In this document: piece by piece, positions 4,211 through 5,012 of the stretch
Numbering within the stretch: position 1 is the stretch's first letter
Layout: each line of letters opens with the position of its first letter
Assembly (NCBI GenBank): GCA_031283795.1
Contig: JAITBB010000096.1
Location: forward strand, 1-5,012
Direction: 5' to 3'
DNA from: Rickettsiales bacterium
GTDB taxonomy: Bacteria; Pseudomonadota; Alphaproteobacteria; Rickettsiales; UBA1997
DNA length: 5,012 nt
The notes under the pieces: generated by a model
Told to the model about the DNA's origin: nothing
Seen by the model: the letters and a program-made list of their open reading frames with translations, nothing else
The model's database searches: none
Position numbers and translations under genes: made by a program

Positions 4211-5012
4211 ATGGTCCTGAAGATAACCGGAACACCCAAAGTAAAGGCTGATTCCAAAGGACGCCAGATATACACCGTTGAGTGCTCTGAAGGTATAAAA
4301 GAGTACACCTATGTTGGCAGACTAGAGAAGGGAGCAGGTGGAGAACTAATTCTCAGCGGAAATGGAAAACTGCGTGGAAACGATGGAACGTTGTTCTACA
4401 GAGGTAATTTGGAAAATGGTGAGAAAAAAGGAAAGGGAACAACATACTATCCAGATGGGAAACCATGCTATATTGGTGATTGGGAGAATAATAAAAAACA
4501 TGGACAGGGAATATACCACTCTCCAAGCGGGAATAAATACAAGGGTAATTGGGAAAATAATGTGAGAAAAGGAAAAGGAACAGAATACTATCCAAATAGG
4601 AAAGTATACTATGTTGGTGATTGGGAAAATAGTAAAATGCATGGACAGGGAATAGAATACCATCGAAATGGGGATATATACAAAGGTAATTGGGAAAATG
4701 GTATGATGAATGGCTGGGGAACATACTACTATACAGATAGAGGCAAATACAAAGGTAATTGGAAGAATTCTAAGAAACATGGAAAGGGAATATCTACTGA
4801 CCGGAAAGGCCGTGTCTATGAATGGTTGTATAACAATGGTTCCCTGAAGGAACAGACCACCATGTCCCGAGAATTTTATAGAGAAAATGGGGAGATTGGT
4901 GACAGAGACTCTGGAAAAAGAAGAAAGCTGTACACAGAAAAATATGATGAGAATGGTGTTCGTTCGACGGTGACCTACAATCACTATGGGCCCGATGGAA
5001 TTCTAGAGAGAA
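4211..5012 (+). CDS. MORN-repeat protein, 3'-truncated (paralogue of the gene at 1799)
   Basis: 267 residues are visible and the frame is open to the window edge. The start is ATG 4211: GGGA and AGG motifs precede it (4200-4207), an in-frame TGA at 4169 closes the frame upstream, and the ATG at 4198 is in another frame with an early stop. After a divergent N-terminus (MVLKITGTPK) that aligns with the 1799 gene through CSEG and LSGNGKL, six clear MORN repeats of about 23 residues begin at residues 63, 87, 110, 134, 157 and 180, of the form Y.G.WEN...HGQG. A worn copy precedes (34-57) and follows (203 on). Residues 219-267 carry the SREFY...GILE segment shared with the neighbour. There is no signal peptide. 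The missing C-terminal part may carry further modules, as in the neighbour. The exact function is unknown; MORN arrays form beta-hairpin stacks that often bind proteins or lipids. Confidence 0.85.
   Translation, partial: MVLKITGTPKVKADSKGRQIYTVECSEGIKEYTYVGRLEKGAGGELILSGNGKLRGNDGTLFYRGNLENGEKKGKGTTYYPDGKPCYIGDWENNKKHGQGIYHSPSGNKYKGNWENNVRKGKGTEYYPNRKVYYVGDWENSKMHGQGIEYHRNGDIYKGNWENGMMNGWGTYYYTDRGKYKGNWKNSKKHGKGISTDRKGRVYEWLYNNGSLKEQTTMSREFYRENGEIGDRDSGKRRKLYTEKYDENGVRSTVTYNHYGPDGILER
4397..4816 (+). repeat. MORN array arranged as three two-repeat units
   Basis: Starts of the odd units fall at 4397, 4538 and 4679, exactly 141 bases apart. Within each unit the first MORN has the form Y(K/R)GN.EN...G.GT.YY and the second Y.G(D/N)W.N.K.HG(Q/K)GI. 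The first two units share 27 of 47 residues; the third is 46 residues long. The array probably grew by duplicating a pair, not single repeats. Confidence 0.8.

Noticed and set aside
3994..4308. 104-residue antisense open frame across the second spacer
   Set aside because: It overlaps the N-terminal part of the well-supported MORN gene, has low-complexity hydrophobic composition, and matches nothing I recognise.
4362..4565. 67-residue + strand frame within the second MORN gene
   Set aside because: It is out of frame with the MORN array and ends within it; a shadow produced by the repeats.
4397..4816. Regularly spaced repeats as a CRISPR array
   Set aside because: The repeats are imperfect, contiguous, translate in one frame as MORN motifs and have no unique spacers.
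4346..4984. 212-residue hydrophobic antisense frame that looks like a repetitive membrane protein
   Set aside because: Its periodic hydrophobic stretches are the reverse complement of the MORN array; the sense frame gives textbook MORN repeats.

Overview
The window holds three protein-coding genes, all on the + strand: the body of an alanine racemase-like gene (cut at its 5' end) and two genes of one MORN-repeat family (the second cut at the 3' end). Two non-coding gaps of 325 and 255 bases separate them. The sequence looks bacterial: an Alr-type enzyme, Shine-Dalgarno-like sites, a TATAAT promoter box and no introns. Base composition is moderately AT-rich by eye. Arginine is mostly AGA/AGG and isoleucine is often ATA. 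With repeat-rich proteins that lack signal peptides, this suggests a host-associated or intracellular bacterium (a Rickettsiales-like lineage is one possibility). The window cannot fix the taxonomy and I do not assign one.

Bases 1-1473: an alanine racemase relative with the PLP-lysine motif at the left edge and the GYGAT / IGY / MDQ motifs near the right end. It is unusual in carrying about 130 extra residues between barrel and C-terminal domain, which look in part like a second, decayed Alr C-terminal domain. Several active-site neighbours are also substituted.

Bases 1474-1798: no gene. Just after the stop codon lies a strong RNA-type hairpin (1495-1574), whose long helix has non-Watson-Crick positions that are all G-U on the + strand. 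Two smaller inverted repeats follow. An AT-rich promoter region with three copies of TGCATAT lies before the next gene.

Bases 1799-3955: a 718-residue protein of no recognised function. Order: degenerate plus one canonical MORN repeat; a conserved 'SREFY...GILE' segment shared with the next gene; a charged linker; a helical module; about three tandem 62-65-residue repeats; then a second copy of the helical module.

Bases 3956-4210: a spacer with a 10-bp palindrome and a weak promoter candidate. Bases 4211-5012: the start of the paralogous MORN protein, with six clear MORN repeats arranged as three 46-47-residue pairs, then the same 'SREFY...GILE' segment. It runs off the window.

The two MORN genes form a tandem paralogous cluster that has diversified by changing repeat number and adding C-terminal modules. 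Nothing ties them functionally to the racemase gene. A secreted or host-interaction role is an inference only.
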